A DNA stretch of 18,194 nucleotides. Source: Comamonadaceae bacterium (GTDB taxonomy: Bacteria; Pseudomonadota; Gammaproteobacteria; Burkholderiales; Burkholderiaceae_C). Under the pieces are notes generated by a model. It saw only the letters and a program-made list of their open reading frames with translations, searched no databases and was not told where the DNA came from. Location: positions 1 to 18,194 of the forward strand of contig JAIXYA010000217.1 in the NCBI GenBank assembly GCA_027490485.1. Direction: 5' to 3'. A program made the position numbers and the translations under genes. Positions 1 through 12,945 of this stretch are shown here, piece after piece; within the stretch, counting starts at the first letter, position 1; the number at the start of each line of letters is the position of its first letter.

Positions 1-678
1 CACGACTACATCACCCAAGTGCAAGAAGCCATCCCCGCGCCTTTGAACTACGCGCCCAACGGCTACAACCCCTACCCCAAGTCGATTTGCACCTCCATCA
101 ACCACCAGGTTTGCCATGGCATTCCCAATGACAAGGCCTTGAAAAAGGGCGATATCGTCAACATTGATATCACCGTCATCAAGAACGGCTGGCATGGCGA
201 CACCAGCCGCATGTTTGTGGTGGGCGAAGGCTCCATCGCAGCCAAGCGTTTGTGCGCCATGACCTATGAAGCCATGTGGCATGGCATCGTCAAGGTCAAA
301 CCGGGGGCTCGGCTTGGCGATATCGGCCACGCTATACAGTTGTTTTCAGAAGGCTTGGGCTTCTCGGTGGTTCGCGAGTTTTGTGGTCACGGCATTGGTC
401 AGGTGTTCCATGAAGAACCCCAAGTGCTTCATTACGGCAAGCCTGGTACTTTGGAAGAGCTGCGCCCTGGCATGACCTTCACCATCGAGCCCATGATCAA
501 CGCTGGCAAAAAAGACATTCGTGAAACCGGCGATGGTTGGACCATCGTCACCCGTGACCACTCTTTGTCTGCGCAGTGGGAGCACACAGTTTTGGTCACC
601 CACACAGGCTATGAGGTGCTGACCTTGTCCGAGGGCAGTCCACCCTTGCCCTCGTTTGTGACCACCACTTCCTGCTAA
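1..678 (+). CDS. map: Methionine aminopeptidase, type I (5' end missing)
   Basis: Removes the initiator methionine from nascent cytosolic proteins as a two-metal hydrolase. The reading frame is open from base 1, so the gene starts upstream of the window; the first 40 or so residues of a protein that is usually about 265 aa are missing. The GTG at 19 is internal, not the start. The fragment carries the type I hallmarks: YPKSICTSIN and VCHGIP near its start, the two metal-binding aspartates in NIDITVIKNGWHGDTS (about 160-205), the histidine in HGIGQVFHEEP (about 388-420), the glutamate in TIEPMIN (about 481-501) and the final glutamate in QWEHTVLV (about 574-597). All five metal ligands of the family are therefore present. 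It ends in TAA at 676-678, and glnD begins 6 bp later, the same neighbour pair as in many proteobacteria. The identification is very secure; only the N-terminus is unseen. Confidence 0.97.
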   Translation, partial: HDYITQVQEAIPAPLNYAPNGYNPYPKSICTSINHQVCHGIPNDKALKKGDIVNIDITVIKNGWHGDTSRMFVVGEGSIAAKRLCAMTYEAMWHGIVKVKPGARLGDIGHAIQLFSEGLGFSVVREFCGHGIGQVFHEEPQVLHYGKPGTLEELRPGMTFTIEPMINAGKKDIRETGDGWTIVTRDHSLSAQWEHTVLVTHTGYEVLTLSEGSPPLPSFVTTTSC

Positions 679-684
679 AGCGCG

Positions 685-3300
685 GTGAGCCAGCCCTCGC
701 CCGACTTCAAACAGCGCAAGCAAGCTTTGTTGTTGGCTTGTGCCCAAGAGCAAAACCTGCGACAGGCTTCTCGCGTTCGAAAACATTTACGCCGACTCAG
801 CCAGTTGTGTGACGAGAGTTTGCTGCAGTTATGGCAAGCGGCTGCTATGCCGCTAGAGGCTTGCTTGGTCGCTGTGGGCGGCTATGGCCGACAAGCTTTG
901 TTCCCCTATTCCGATGTCGATGTGCTGGTGCTGCTGCCTGACGGCTTGTCCCCGCATGACGACCCTGATTTGCAATCCGCGATAGAGCGCTTCATTGGCA
1001 GTTGCTGGGACGCAGGCCTAGAGATTGGCTCCAGTGTGCGCAACTTGCAGGAGTGTGTTGTTGAAGCTGCGGGAGACATCACCGTGCAAACCTCGATGCT
1101 GGAAGCCAGATGGCTGGGCGGCGATGTGGCCTTGTTTGAAGCGTTTAGCCAAGGTTTTCAGCAGCACTTAGACCCCCGCGCTTTTTTCACCGGCAAGACC
1201 TTGGAAATGCACCAGCGCCATACAAAGTTTGCCAACACCCCTTATTCGCTGGAGCCCAACTGCAAAGAGTCGCCTGGCGGTTTGCGTGACCTACAAATGC
1301 TCTTGTGGTTGGCCAAAGCCAGTGGTTTAGGGGAATCGTGGAAGGCCTTGGCTGAGCACCAGATGGTCACGCCCTTGGAGATGCGCCAGTTGCAGCGCAA
1401 CGAAGATGTGCTGTCCTTGGTGCGTTGGCGTTTGCACTACATCGCTCACAGGCGTGAAGACCGTTTGGTGTTTGATTTGCAAACCTCGGTGTCGCAAGAC
1501 CTGGGGCTCGCCCCGCCTGAGGGTGAGCAACGCCATGCCAGGCGTGCCAGCGAAGCGCTGATGAAGCACTATTACTGGGCGGCCAAAGCCGTCACGCAAC
1601 TGAACCAAATCGTGCATCTGAATATGCAGGAGTGGTTGTTCGAGGAAGCCACGGCGCATCCGCCGCGTCCGCTCAATGCGCACTTTGTGGACAAATCGGG
1701 CATGCTCGATGTGATCGATGACGATGTTTACCAACGCCACCCCGAGGCGATTTTGCAAACCTTTTTGCTCTACCAAGAAACGGTGGGTATCAAAGGGTTT
1801 TCGGCAAGAACGCTCAGGGCCCTTTACAACGCCAGAGGTTTGATGGATGCGGCGTTTCGCCGCGACCCGGCCAACCGCGCCATGTTCATGCGCATCTTGA
1901 AGTCCCCGCAAGGCATCACCCATGCCATGCGCTTGATGAACCAGACTTCGGTGTTGGGCCGCTATTTGTGGGTGTTCAGACGTATCGTGGGGCAAATGCA
2001 GCATGACTTGTTCCATGTCTACACCGTGGACCAACATATCTTGATGGTGCTGCGCAATGTCCGGCGCTTTTTCATCGTCGAACATGCCCATGAATACCCG
2101 TTTTGCTCGCAACTGGCTGCCGGTTGGGAGCAACCGTGGATTTTGTATGTGGCCGCGCTGTTTCACGATATCGCCAAGGGCCGTGGCGGCGACCACTCGG
2201 ATTTAGGCGAACACGAGGTACGTGTATTTTGCCGCCAGCATGGTGTAGAAAAAGACGATACGCAGTTGATTGCTTTCTTGGTGCGGGAACACCTGACCAT
2301 GAGCCGCGTTGCGCAAAAAGAAGACTTGAGCGACCCCGAGGTCATCCACGCCTTTGCCAAACGCGTGGGCAATGAGCGCTACTTAAGAGCCTTGTATTTG
2401 CTGACCGTGGCCGATATTCGCGGCACCAGTCCCAAGGTTTGGAATGCATGGAAGGGTAAGTTGCTGGAAGACCTCTACCGTGCCAGTGCAGCGGTGCTGG
2501 GCGGTCAAACCCATGACCCTGACGCAGTGGTTGAAACCCGTAAGCGCCAAGCTTTGGAAACCCTCAACCTCTACGCCATGCCCTTTGAATCGCATAAAGA
2601 TTTATGGGACACCTTGGATGTGGGCTATTTCATGCGCCACGATGCCGCCGATATTGCGTGGCACACCCGCCAACTGTCGCGGCCTTTGGCACTGGCCAAA
2701 GCAGCTGGAAAAACGCCTGGTGTTTGCGTCAAAGCGCGTTTGTCGCCCTTGGGGGAAGGCTTGCAGGTGATGGTCTACACCCCAGACCAAACCGATTTGT
2801 TTGCGCGTATCTGCGGCTATTTCGATCAGGCCGGTTTCAGTATTTTGGATGCCAAGGTTCACACGGCTCGAAATGGCTATGCGCTTGACACCTTTCAGGT
2901 CGTGACGGAGATGTTCGACATCCATTACCGTGAATTGACGGTGATGGTGGAAAACGATTTAAAACACGCGATTGAAACAGCAGCACCCTTGCCTCAGGCT
3001 TCTAGAGGCAGGGTGTCTAGGCGGGTGAAAAGTTTCCCCGTCGCACCGCGGGTGAGTTTGCAACCCGATGAAAAAGCCCAGCGCTGGTTGCTGTCCATTT
3101 CGGCCAGTGACCGCGTGGGATTGCTGTATGGCGTGGCGCAAGTCTTGGCACACCACCATATCAATGTGCTGTTGGCCAAAGTCACCACCTTGGGCGAGCG
3201 GGTGGAAGATACTTTTTTGATTGACGGTGCGGCCTTGCAGCACAACCGCCAGCAACTGGATTTGGAAACCGAGTTGCTGGCGGTTATCGGTCCCAATTAG
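685..3300 (+). CDS. glnD: [Protein-PII] uridylyltransferase / uridylyl-removing enzyme GlnD
   Basis: Bifunctional nitrogen sensor that uridylylates PII proteins (GlnB/GlnK) when glutamine is low and removes UMP when it is high, thereby setting glutamine synthetase activity and NtrBC signalling. At 871 aa it is close to the usual length (E. coli about 890). The nucleotidyltransferase domain holds [16 protein letters not shown] (residues 65-80) with catalytic D77 and D79. The HD domain that removes UMP has [13 protein letters not shown] (493-505) with H494 and D495. Two C-terminal ACT domains that sense glutamine lie at about 693-760 and 801-865. Translation starts at GTG 685, 6 bp after the map stop, with no strong Shine-Dalgarno, so coupling to map is likely. 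A repeat array begins at the base directly after its TAG stop. All catalytic landmarks are intact, so I expect both activities. Confidence 0.97.
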   Translation: MSQPSPDFKQRKQALLLACAQEQNLRQASRVRKHLRRLSQLCDESLLQLWQAAAMPLEACLVAVGGYGRQALFPYSDVDVLVLLPDGLSPHDDPDLQSAIERFIGSCWDAGLEIGSSVRNLQECVVEAAGDITVQTSMLEARWLGGDVALFEAFSQGFQQHLDPRAFFTGKTLEMHQRHTKFANTPYSLEPNCKESPGGLRDLQMLLWLAKASGLGESWKALAEHQMVTPLEMRQLQRNEDVLSLVRWRLHYIAHRREDRLVFDLQTSVSQDLGLAPPEGEQRHARRASEALMKHYYWAAKAVTQLNQIVHLNMQEWLFEEATAHPPRPLNAHFVDKSGMLDVIDDDVYQRHPEAILQTFLLYQETVGIKGFSARTLRALYNARGLMDAAFRRDPANRAMFMRILKSPQGITHAMRLMNQTSVLGRYLWVFRRIVGQMQHDLFHVYTVDQHILMVLRNVRRFFIVEHAHEYPFCSQLAAGWEQPWILYVAALFHDIAKGRGGDHSDLGEHEVRVFCRQHGVEKDDTQLIAFLVREHLTMSRVAQKEDLSDPEVIHAFAKRVGNERYLRALYLLTVADIRGTSPKVWNAWKGKLLEDLYRASAAVLGGQTHDPDAVVETRKRQALETLNLYAMPFESHKDLWDTLDVGYFMRHDAADIAWHTRQLSRPLALAKAAGKTPGVCVKARLSPLGEGLQVMVYTPDQTDLFARICGYFDQAGFSILDAKVHTARNGYALDTFQVVTEMFDIHYRELTVMVENDLKHAIETAAPLPQASRGRVSRRVKSFPVAPRVSLQPDEKAQRWLLSISASDRVGLLYGVAQVLAHHHINVLLAKVTTLGERVEDTFLIDGAALQHNRQQLDLETELLAVIGPN

Positions 3301-3331
3301 CCGTCATTGCGAGCGTAGCGAAGCAATCTCC
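3301..3331 (+). repeat. Palindromic short repeat, copy 1 (tandem)
   Basis: A 31-bp unit starting CCGTCATTGCGAGCGTAGCG and ending GAAGCAATCTCC. It begins at the first base after the glnD stop codon. An identical copy follows after a single base, at 3333-3363. Confidence 0.9.
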
Positions 3332-3332
3332 C

Positions 3333-3440
3333 CCGTCATTGCGAGCGTAGCGAAGCAATCTCCTTAGTCCATTAAAAGGTCCGCGCCGCAGGCTCGGCCT
3401 CGCCTCCATGCTTACACAACGTCGGCTACGGCCGACCTGC
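3333..3440 (+). repeat. Composite repeat unit A (palindromic repeat + spacer + 54-bp module)
   Basis: A 108-bp unit built from three parts: the 31-bp short repeat (3333-3363, identical to 3301-3331), a 23-bp spacer containing AAAAGGTCCGCG, and a 54-bp module (3387-3440). The module contains a hairpin GTCGGC-TACG-GCCGAC at 3421-3436. A second unit with the same order of parts lies inverted at 3624-3731. The module is followed by CGCGAACCTTTT (3443-3454), which is the inverse of the spacer's AAAAGGTCCGCG (3374-3385) with one mismatch, so unit A can itself fold into a larger imperfect stem. Confidence 0.85.
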
Positions 3441-3470
3441 AACGCGAACCTTTTCGAAAGCGATGGTTGT

Positions 3471-3494
3471 TTGCTTCGCTTCGCTCGCAATGAC
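3471..3494 (-). repeat. Palindromic short repeat, inverted copy
   Basis: Read on the minus strand this matches 23 of 24 bases of the GTCATTGCGAGCGTAGCGAA-type repeat at 3301 and 3333. It faces the tandem pair and closes unit A in an inverted-repeat frame about 107 bp away. Confidence 0.85.
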
Positions 3495-3532
3495 AGCTCA
3501 ATGCAATGACAACTCACGCAATGACAGTTCTT
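3487..3532 (+). repeat. Degenerate tandem triplet of GCAATGACA
   Basis: Three copies of GCAATGACA followed by a variable tail start at 3487, 3503 and 3518 (spacings of 16 and 15 bp). The first overlaps the end of the inverted short repeat, so the array looks like local duplication of that repeat's terminal bases followed by drift. Confidence 0.7.
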
Positions 3533-3623
3533 TAGATTGACGAAACTGGCTTTGGCGTTAGCAAAGACGCGTCACAGGACAACGAAGTATCTTGAAAGTA
3601 GCAAGCTTCTCAAGGCGCAGGTC

Positions 3624-3731
3624 GCAGGTCGGCCGTAGCCGACGTTGTGTAAGCATGGAGGCGAGGCCGATCCTGCGATTTGCGCTTTTGAACAGGAGAT
3701 TGCTTCAGCCCTTTGGGCTTCGCAATGACGG
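3624..3731 (-). repeat. Composite repeat unit B (inverted partner of unit A)
   Basis: Read on the minus strand from 3731 down to 3624: a 37-bp short repeat with the family ends CCGTCATTGCGA and GAAGCAATCTCC but a different palindromic core (AAGCCCAAAGGGCT), a 17-bp spacer, then the same 54-bp module as unit A (3677-3624) with one mismatch in 54; 47 bp are identical without interruption (3394-3440 against 3624-3670). A 7-bp tandem duplication GCAGGTC/GCAGGTC sits at the module's outer border (3617-3630). The near-identity of the module, against fully different spacers and cores, suggests mobility, gene conversion or selection on the module. Confidence 0.85.
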
Positions 3732-3751
3732 AGGTTTGCTCGGACAGTTTG

Positions 3752-7798
<4,047 letters not shown>

Positions 7799-7802
<4 letters not shown>

Positions 7803-10800
7803 ACGTTTGCCGCAGGTTCAACCATGTTGACTGCCGACTCCATATCGACGGCAACAATACGCGAAACACCCTGCTCTTGCATGGTCACGCCAATGAGTTG
7901 CTCCGCCATTTCCATGGCAATTTTGTTGTGTGAGATATAGAGAAACTGGGTTTCACCCGACATGCGTGTCACCAGTTTGGCGTAACGGTCGGTGTTGGCG
8001 TCATCCAGGGGAGCATCCACCTCGTCAAGCAAACAAAAAGGCGCAGGGTTGAGTTGAAAAATCGCAAACACCAAGGCAATGGCGGTCAGCGCCTTTTCGC
8101 CCCCCGACAACAAATAGATGGTTTGGTTCTTCTTGCCAGGCGGCTGCGCCATGACTTGAACACCCGAATCCAAAATTTCATCGCCTGTGATGACCAGTTT
8201 GGCCGTTCCGCCGCCAAACAGCTCGGGGAACATGCGGCCAAAGTGCTGGTTCACCGTCTCGAAGGTGTCGCCCAGCAGTTGACGCGTTTCTCCATCGATT
8301 TTGCGTATCGCGTCTTCCAGTGTGGTGATGGCTTCGTTCAAATCGGCGGACTGCGCGTCAAGGAATGTTTTGCGTTCACGCGCAGTGCCCAACTCTTCCA
8401 AAGCAGCCAAATTCACCGCGCCCAAGGATTGCATCTCACGTTGAAGATGGTCAATTTCATTGGACAAACCAGCCAACTTGACAGATTCATGCTCGATGCT
8501 GGCAGCAACAGCCTCAAGGTCTGTTTGCGCATCCTGTAACAGCTGGTCGTACTGCTCAAACCCAAGTCGTGCGGCTTGTGCCTTGAGTTGGGTGTCCACT
8601 ATGCGTTGACGCAAAGGCTCCAGTTGATGCTCGATCTTGAGTCTTTCTTCGTTGCTGGTGCGCAAACGGTTGGTCAAGTCATCGTATTCATTGCGTTTGC
8701 TGGCCAACAAGGTTTCGCGTTCAAGTTGCAAAGCCAAAGCGTCTTGCAAGCCAGCCCGGGCGGTGGTGTCGCTCAACACATTGAGCTCTTCTTGTTGGCG
8801 GCTTTGTTCGTTGTTGAGCGTTTCAATTTGTTGAGCGGCCGTGTCTTGGGTGCGTTGCAACTCTTGCTGCCGGGCTTGCAAGCTGCGAACTTGGAACTCG
8901 GCCTCTTGGCATTGCTTATCAATCTGCAGCAACGATTCACGCAAGCTTTGAAATTCTTTTTCTTTAGCCAAGGACGCGTCTTGCAGCTGTGCATGGCGCT
9001 CTTGGGTTTGCGCCAACTGCAAGTCCAGCTCTTCGAATTTAGCGTGGGAAGCTTGCAGCTTGTGTTCAAGCGCAACAGATTGGGCTTGAAGTTCAGTGAG
9101 TTCAGACGCCAATTGCCCTTGGCGCTCACTCACCTGCTGAGCTTGCTGTTGCAAACGCAGCACATCCACATTCAGCGCATGCACCTTGGCTTGTGCCTCA
9201 GAGGACTGTTGACGCAGCTGCGTTCTTTGGCTGGCCGCTTGAGAAGCTGCAGACTCGGCACGGCTGAGTTGCGATTTGGCTTCTTGCGCAATCAAAGACT
9301 GCGCACGAATTTGTTTTTCAAGGTTTTCAATTTCCTGCGCCCTGGCAAGCAGGCCTGCTTGCTCAGAGTCTTGGGCATAAAAATGAACGCTGTACAAACC
9401 GACCGCATGACCTTGGGGAATGAAAATATGTTCCCCAGCTTGGAGCTTGTCTCTCAAAGCCATGGCAGCATCTAAGTTGGGAGCGGTGTAACAGCCAGTT
9501 AACCAATCCGCCAACAGGCTCTTGAGGGCAGTGTCATCGACTTTCAGCTGATCCAACAGCGGCGACAAATTGGAAGATTTGGCTGCACTGGCGGCCACCG
9601 CTGGGCTGTAAAAACTCAGCTTTGCCAGAGGGACATCGGACGCGAAGGATTTGACACTGTCGAGCTTACCAACCTCCAGCGCGGCCAATCGTTCACGCAA
9701 CGCCGCTTCAAAAGCTTGCTCCCAACCGGATGTCACCTGCACACGGTTCCACAAAGGCTTTAAATTTTGCAAACCGTGTTTGGCCAACCAAGGCACCAAG
9801 CGTTCGTCGGTGCGAAGTTTTTCTTGCAACGCGGTCAAAGCTTGGTGACGCGCTTGCAATTCAACCAAAGTGGCAGATTGCTGGTTGCTGCTGGTTTGAG
9901 CGGCTTTACGCTCTTCTTCCAAGCCCGGGGTTTGGGCTTCCAAGTTTTGCAGATCTTGCGACAACTGGCTGGCAGTCTGCTGCGCTTGGCTCAGCTGTGC
10001 CTCCAGTCGCTGGAGATGGCTGCTGTCGGGCGCAGCAAGCGCATGTTGGTCCACTTGCAAGCGGTTTTGCCGTTGTTCGAGTTGGCGCATTTGCTCTTGC
10101 AAGCCACGTTGCTCGGCGGCCAGCACCTGGATCTGCTGCTGCACCTGGGTCACCAAGGCCGCTTGGTCTTGCGAGGCTTTGTGTGCGTCTCGCCAGACCT
10201 GTTCACTGGCAGGTTGTTGTTCGGCCAAGGTCTGGCGTTGTTGCTGGGTGTTTTCAAGCAGGGTTTGAGCCTGCGATTGCGCCAGGGTCAAAGCTTGGGT
10301 TTGCTCACTGGCTTGCGCGGCTTGGGCAGACCATTGGCCCATTTGCGTTTGAATTTGTTGCAAACGCTCTTGGGCCCGTTGCCGCCCTTCCACCACGAAA
10401 CGAATTTCCGCTTCTAAACGCCCCACCTCGGCAGTGGCTTGGTACAACTGCCCTTGCGCTTGGTTGACTTGCTCGCCTGAATCGTAATGGGCTTGACGCA
10501 GTGTTTCGATTTGACTTTCGGTATGGCGTAAGTCTGCCGTCTTGGCCTCTAAAGCATTGCTGGCTTGCTCGGCTTGTTGCTGCAACTGGGTTTGACTGAC
10601 CTCAGCTTCAGCACGTTTCAAGAACCATAGCTGGTGTTGCTTGAGGGTGGACTGGCTTTGCAAATCTTTATAGCGCTGGGCCACCTCGGCTTGGCGTTCG
10701 AGTTTTTCCAAATTGGCGTTCAACTCACGCAGAATATCTTCTACACGGGTGAGGTTTTCGCGGGTGTCACCAAGACGATTTTCGGTTTCGCGGCGACGTT

Positions 10801-11323
10801 CTTTGTATTTGGAAACACCGGCCGCCTCTTCCAAAAACAAACGCAAGTCTTCAGGCTTGGATTCGATGATGCGGCTGATGGTGCCTTGCCCAATGATGGC
10901 GTAAGCGCGTGGACCTAAACCGGTGCCTAAAAACACATCTTGCACATCCCTGCGGCGCACGGGTTGGTTGTTGATGTAGTAACTGCTGGTGCCGTCGCGT
11001 GTCAGCACACGCTTGACGGCAATTTCAGCAAACTGGTTCCACTGTCCACCTGCGCGGTGCGTGGCATTGTCAAACACCAGCTCAACACTGGCTCGGCTAG
11101 CGGGTTTCCTGCTGGTGGTGCCATTGAAAATCACATCCTGCATGGACTCGCCGCGCAACTCGCTGGCACGGCTTTCACCCAGCACCCAACGTACCGCATC
11201 AATGATGTTGGATTTACCGCAGCCATTGGGGCCCACAACCCCAACCAATTGGCCAGGCAATAAAAAATTGGTCGGATCAGCGAAAGACTTGAAACCGGAG
11301 AGCTTGATCGAATTAAGACGCAC
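7799..11323 (-). CDS. smc: Chromosome segregation / condensin ATPase SMC
   Basis: Core ATPase of the bacterial condensin that compacts and resolves sister origins, working with ScpA and ScpB, which are not in this window. At 1174 aa it has the usual length. The head domain parts are the Walker A GPNGCGKSN (31-39) and, at the far end, the ABC signature LSGGEKALTA (about 1072-1081) and Walker B FCLLDEVDAP (about 1096-1105). Two long Q/A/E/L-rich coiled coils (about 170-500 and 665-1000) flank a hinge at about 508-655. The hinge lacks the Gly-rich signature of Bacillus-type SMC and has the shorter pattern WNRVQVTSGWEQAFEAALRE, which I regard as normal for beta- and gammaproteobacteria. It starts at GTG 11323 with AAAAGGG 6 nt upstream. 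Its stop overlaps the zipA-like start by 4 bp. Confidence 0.97.
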
Positions 11324-11329
11324 CTAAAG

Positions 11330-11342
11330 CCCTTTTAAAAGG
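11330..11342 (-). promoter_or_regulatory. Shine-Dalgarno of smc inside a 12-bp palindrome
   Basis: On the minus strand AAAAGGG (11336-11330) lies 6 nt before the GTG start of smc, which supports this start. The surrounding CCTTTTAAAAGG (11331-11342) is a perfect 12-bp palindrome, so half of the SD is self-complementary with the bases just upstream. Confidence 0.6.
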
Positions 11343-11365
11343 TTGAATCGTTGAAGAATAAAAAA

Positions 11366-11722
11366 TCAGGTAGCAGGCTTTAAATCTTTTTCAATCCATT
11401 GACCCACTTCAACCAAAAGATTTTGCAAAGAGGGAATGGCTTGGCCAATGTCGACGGAAAGTTCAGCCAAATGCTTAGCTCGGCTCATGGCTTCGAGTTG
11501 AATCATCTGCTGGCTGAGGTCGGGGCCAGACAAAAAAGTGACATAGCCTTTGAGCGAGTGCAGCAAGCGCTGGACCGGCTCAGTGTCTTGGCTGGCCAAA
11601 GCGGCGTGCAATGAAGCAAGGTCCTTTTCCAAGCTGTCTTGGAAGGTTTGCGCCAAATTCAGCATCTGAGCCTGGTCCATGGCGAATTCTTCGGCTTTGC
11701 TTGGGTCGAGGTAGCTGTACAT
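11366..11722 (-). CDS. Small stand-alone Hpt (histidine phosphotransfer) domain protein
   Basis: A 118-aa soluble protein predicted to be all-helical, with no membrane segment. Residues 52-80 fit the Hpt consensus: LLHSLKGYVTFLSG followed by DLSQQMIQLEAMS, with H55 as the likely phosphorylated histidine and the conserved LKG just after it. Such proteins relay phosphate between receiver domains in multistep phosphorelays, but no kinase or response regulator is encoded nearby, so the partner is unknown. It lies 42 bp upstream of smc on the same strand and could share its transcript. The first ATG leaves only 20 bp to the divergent dapC. A later ATG at residue 15 (11680) would leave 62 bp and still keep the whole Hpt domain, so the start is uncertain. 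I do not know a gene name. Confidence 0.7.
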   Translation of the reverse strand: MYSYLDPSKAEEFAMDQAQMLNLAQTFQDSLEKDLASLHAALASQDTEPVQRLLHSLKGYVTFLSGPDLSQQMIQLEAMSRAKHLAELSVDIGQAIPSLQNLLVEVGQWIEKDLKPAT

Positions 11723-11742
11723 AGACCCCGATAATATCAGCC
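11723..11742. promoter_or_regulatory. Short divergent gap with a possible shared -10 element
   Basis: The 20 bp between the two annotated divergent starts contains GATAATATC, an odd-length palindrome (GATA-A-TATC) that reads as a -10-like box on either strand. I find no well spaced -35 for either direction, and no clear Shine-Dalgarno before dapC. Real promoters probably lie inside the opposing coding regions. This is a weak call. Confidence 0.3.
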
Positions 11743-12945
11743 ATGAACCCCCATCTTTCCCAACTGCAGCCCTACCCTTTTGAGCGTTTACGCCATTTGT
11801 TTACAGGTGTCAGCCCCAAACCAAACTTAACCGCTATCAGCCTTGGCATTGGTGAGCCACGCCACCCCGCACCAGCCTTGGTTTTGCAAGCTTTATCGGC
11901 AAATATGGAGGCTTTGTCAGCTTATCCCGCCACCGCCGGTGGTTTGGCTTTGCGTCAAGCCTGCAGCGACTGGCTGAAACGCCGTTACCAAGTCAGCGCA
12001 GACACTGCCAACCAAGTGTTGCCGGTGAATGGTTCACGCGAAGCCTTGTTTGCTTTCGCGCAGACGGTGTTGAATGGTCAACCCGATGCATGGGTGGTCT
12101 GTCCCAACCCGTTCTACCAAATTTATGAAGGTGCGGCTTTGCTGGCAGGCGCACAGGCCTTTTTTGTGCCCAGCCGAGCAGAAAACAATTTTGCAGTGGA
12201 CTGGGACAGCGTTCCAGAAGCTGTGTGGGCCAAAACACAGCTGGTGTTTGTCTGCTCGCCAGGCAACCCTACCGGCACAGTCATGCCCTTGGCTGAGTGG
12301 CAAAAGCTGTTTGCACTGTCAGACCAATATGGCTTTGTGTTGGCCAGCGATGAGTGCTACAGCGAAATTTATTTCGGCGACAAACCACCCCTGGGTGGCT
12401 TAGAAGCGGCGATGCTCTCGGGCCGCACGGATTTTCGAAATTTGGTCAGCTTCACCAGCCTGTCCAAGCGCAGCAATGTACCGGGTATGCGCAGTGGTTT
12501 TGTGGCTGGCGACGCCAAGCTAATAGATGCGTTTTTGCGCTACCGCACCTACCACGGCAGCGCCATGGGCGGCATGGTGCAAGCAGCCAGCATCGCGGCT
12601 TGGAACGACGAAGTCCATGTGGAAGAAAACCGTGCGCTGTACCGAGAAAAATTTGCCCAAATCACCCCCCTTTTGTCGCAAGTGTTGGATGTGGCTTTGC
12701 CGGACGCGGGTTTTTACCTTTGGGCAGGTGTGCCGGGCGGTGACGATGAGGCTTTTGCGGTGGAATTGCTGGCTCAATACAATGTCACTGTGTTGCCGGG
12801 TCGTTATTTGGCGCGAGAAGTCAATGGCGTCAACCCAGGCCAAGGCCGAATTCGCATGGCCTTGGTTGCACAACCTCAGGAATGTCTTGAGGCCGCACAA
12901 CGTATCGTTCAATTTGTTCAATCCCACTACCCACCATCCTCATGA
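11743..12945 (+). CDS. dapC: Succinyldiaminopimelate transaminase DapC
   Basis: PLP-dependent class I/II aminotransferase that converts N-succinyl-2-amino-6-oxopimelate to N-succinyl-LL-diaminopimelate with glutamate as donor. The 400-aa protein shows the fold type I landmarks: [13 protein letters not shown] (32-44), [10 protein letters not shown] (171-180) with N175, [10 protein letters not shown] (202-211) with PLP-contacting D203 and Y206, the Schiff-base lysine K242 in [15 protein letters not shown], and a carboxylate-binding arginine in GRIRMAL near 370. The N-terminus [15 protein letters not shown] is typical of DapC in this order, which supports the ATG at 11743 despite the absence of a clear Shine-Dalgarno. 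The stop overlaps the dapD start by 4 bp. The immediate linkage to dapD and dapE makes DapC much more likely than a general aspartate or alanine aminotransferase. Confidence 0.93.
   Translation: MNPHLSQLQPYPFERLRHLFTGVSPKPNLTAISLGIGEPRHPAPALVLQALSANMEALSAYPATAGGLALRQACSDWLKRRYQVSADTANQVLPVNGSREALFAFAQTVLNGQPDAWVVCPNPFYQIYEGAALLAGAQAFFVPSRAENNFAVDWDSVPEAVWAKTQLVFVCSPGNPTGTVMPLAEWQKLFALSDQYGFVLASDECYSEIYFGDKPPLGGLEAAMLSGRTDFRNLVSFTSLSKRSNVPGMRSGFVAGDAKLIDAFLRYRTYHGSAMGGMVQAASIAAWNDEVHVEENRALYREKFAQITPLLSQVLDVALPDAGFYLWAGVPGGDDEAFAVELLAQYNVTVLPGRYLAREVNGVNPGQGRIRMALVAQPQECLEAAQRIVQFVQSHYPPSS

Larger units (their letters stand above)
3301..3751. repeat. Intergenic repeat cluster between convergent glnD and mak
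   Basis: This 451-bp gap between two convergent genes holds no credible gene. It contains at least four copies or partial copies of a short palindromic repeat whose conserved ends read CCGTCATTGCGA and GAAGCAATCTCC, plus a 54-bp module present twice in opposite orientation, plus a degenerate 15-16-bp tandem triplet. Copies with these ends are, to my knowledge, scattered through intergenic DNA of many proteobacteria, where their translations give spurious peptides of the type RYARNDG. The stretch 3533-3623 is the only part I cannot assign to a repeat, apart from a weak CTTTG/CAAAG stem near 3550-3566. The cluster may act as the transcription end zone for both genes, since the hairpins are the only strong secondary structures present; that is inference. 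Confidence 0.85.

Noticed and set aside
1327..2196. A 289-codon minus-strand frame inside glnD
   Set aside because: It is antisense to a conserved, fully explained gene; its length follows from codon bias of the sense strand.
3284..3517. A 77-codon minus-strand frame over the repeats, with peptide pieces such as RYARNDG
   Set aside because: It is the translation of the short repeats and the 54-bp module; such peptides are a well-known artefact and the frame has no independent coding support.
3301..3540. A CRISPR-like array from the tandem repeats
   Set aside because: Only two direct copies with a 1-bp spacer, an inverted copy, and no regular unique spacers or cas genes.
3387..3677. A MITE with 54-bp terminal inverted repeats
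   Set aside because: No target-site duplication flanks the outer ends, and the homology extends outward into the short repeats on both sides, so two inverted composite units explain the data better. Kept only as an alternative.
8576..9475. A 299-codon plus-strand frame inside smc, leucine-rich and hydrophobic-looking
   Set aside because: Antisense of Q/A/E-rich coiled coil naturally gives leucine-rich translations; not a membrane protein.
9730..10467. A 245-codon plus-strand frame and an overlapping 216-codon frame inside smc
   Set aside because: Both are antisense shadows of the SMC hinge and coiled coil, and they overlap each other in different frames.
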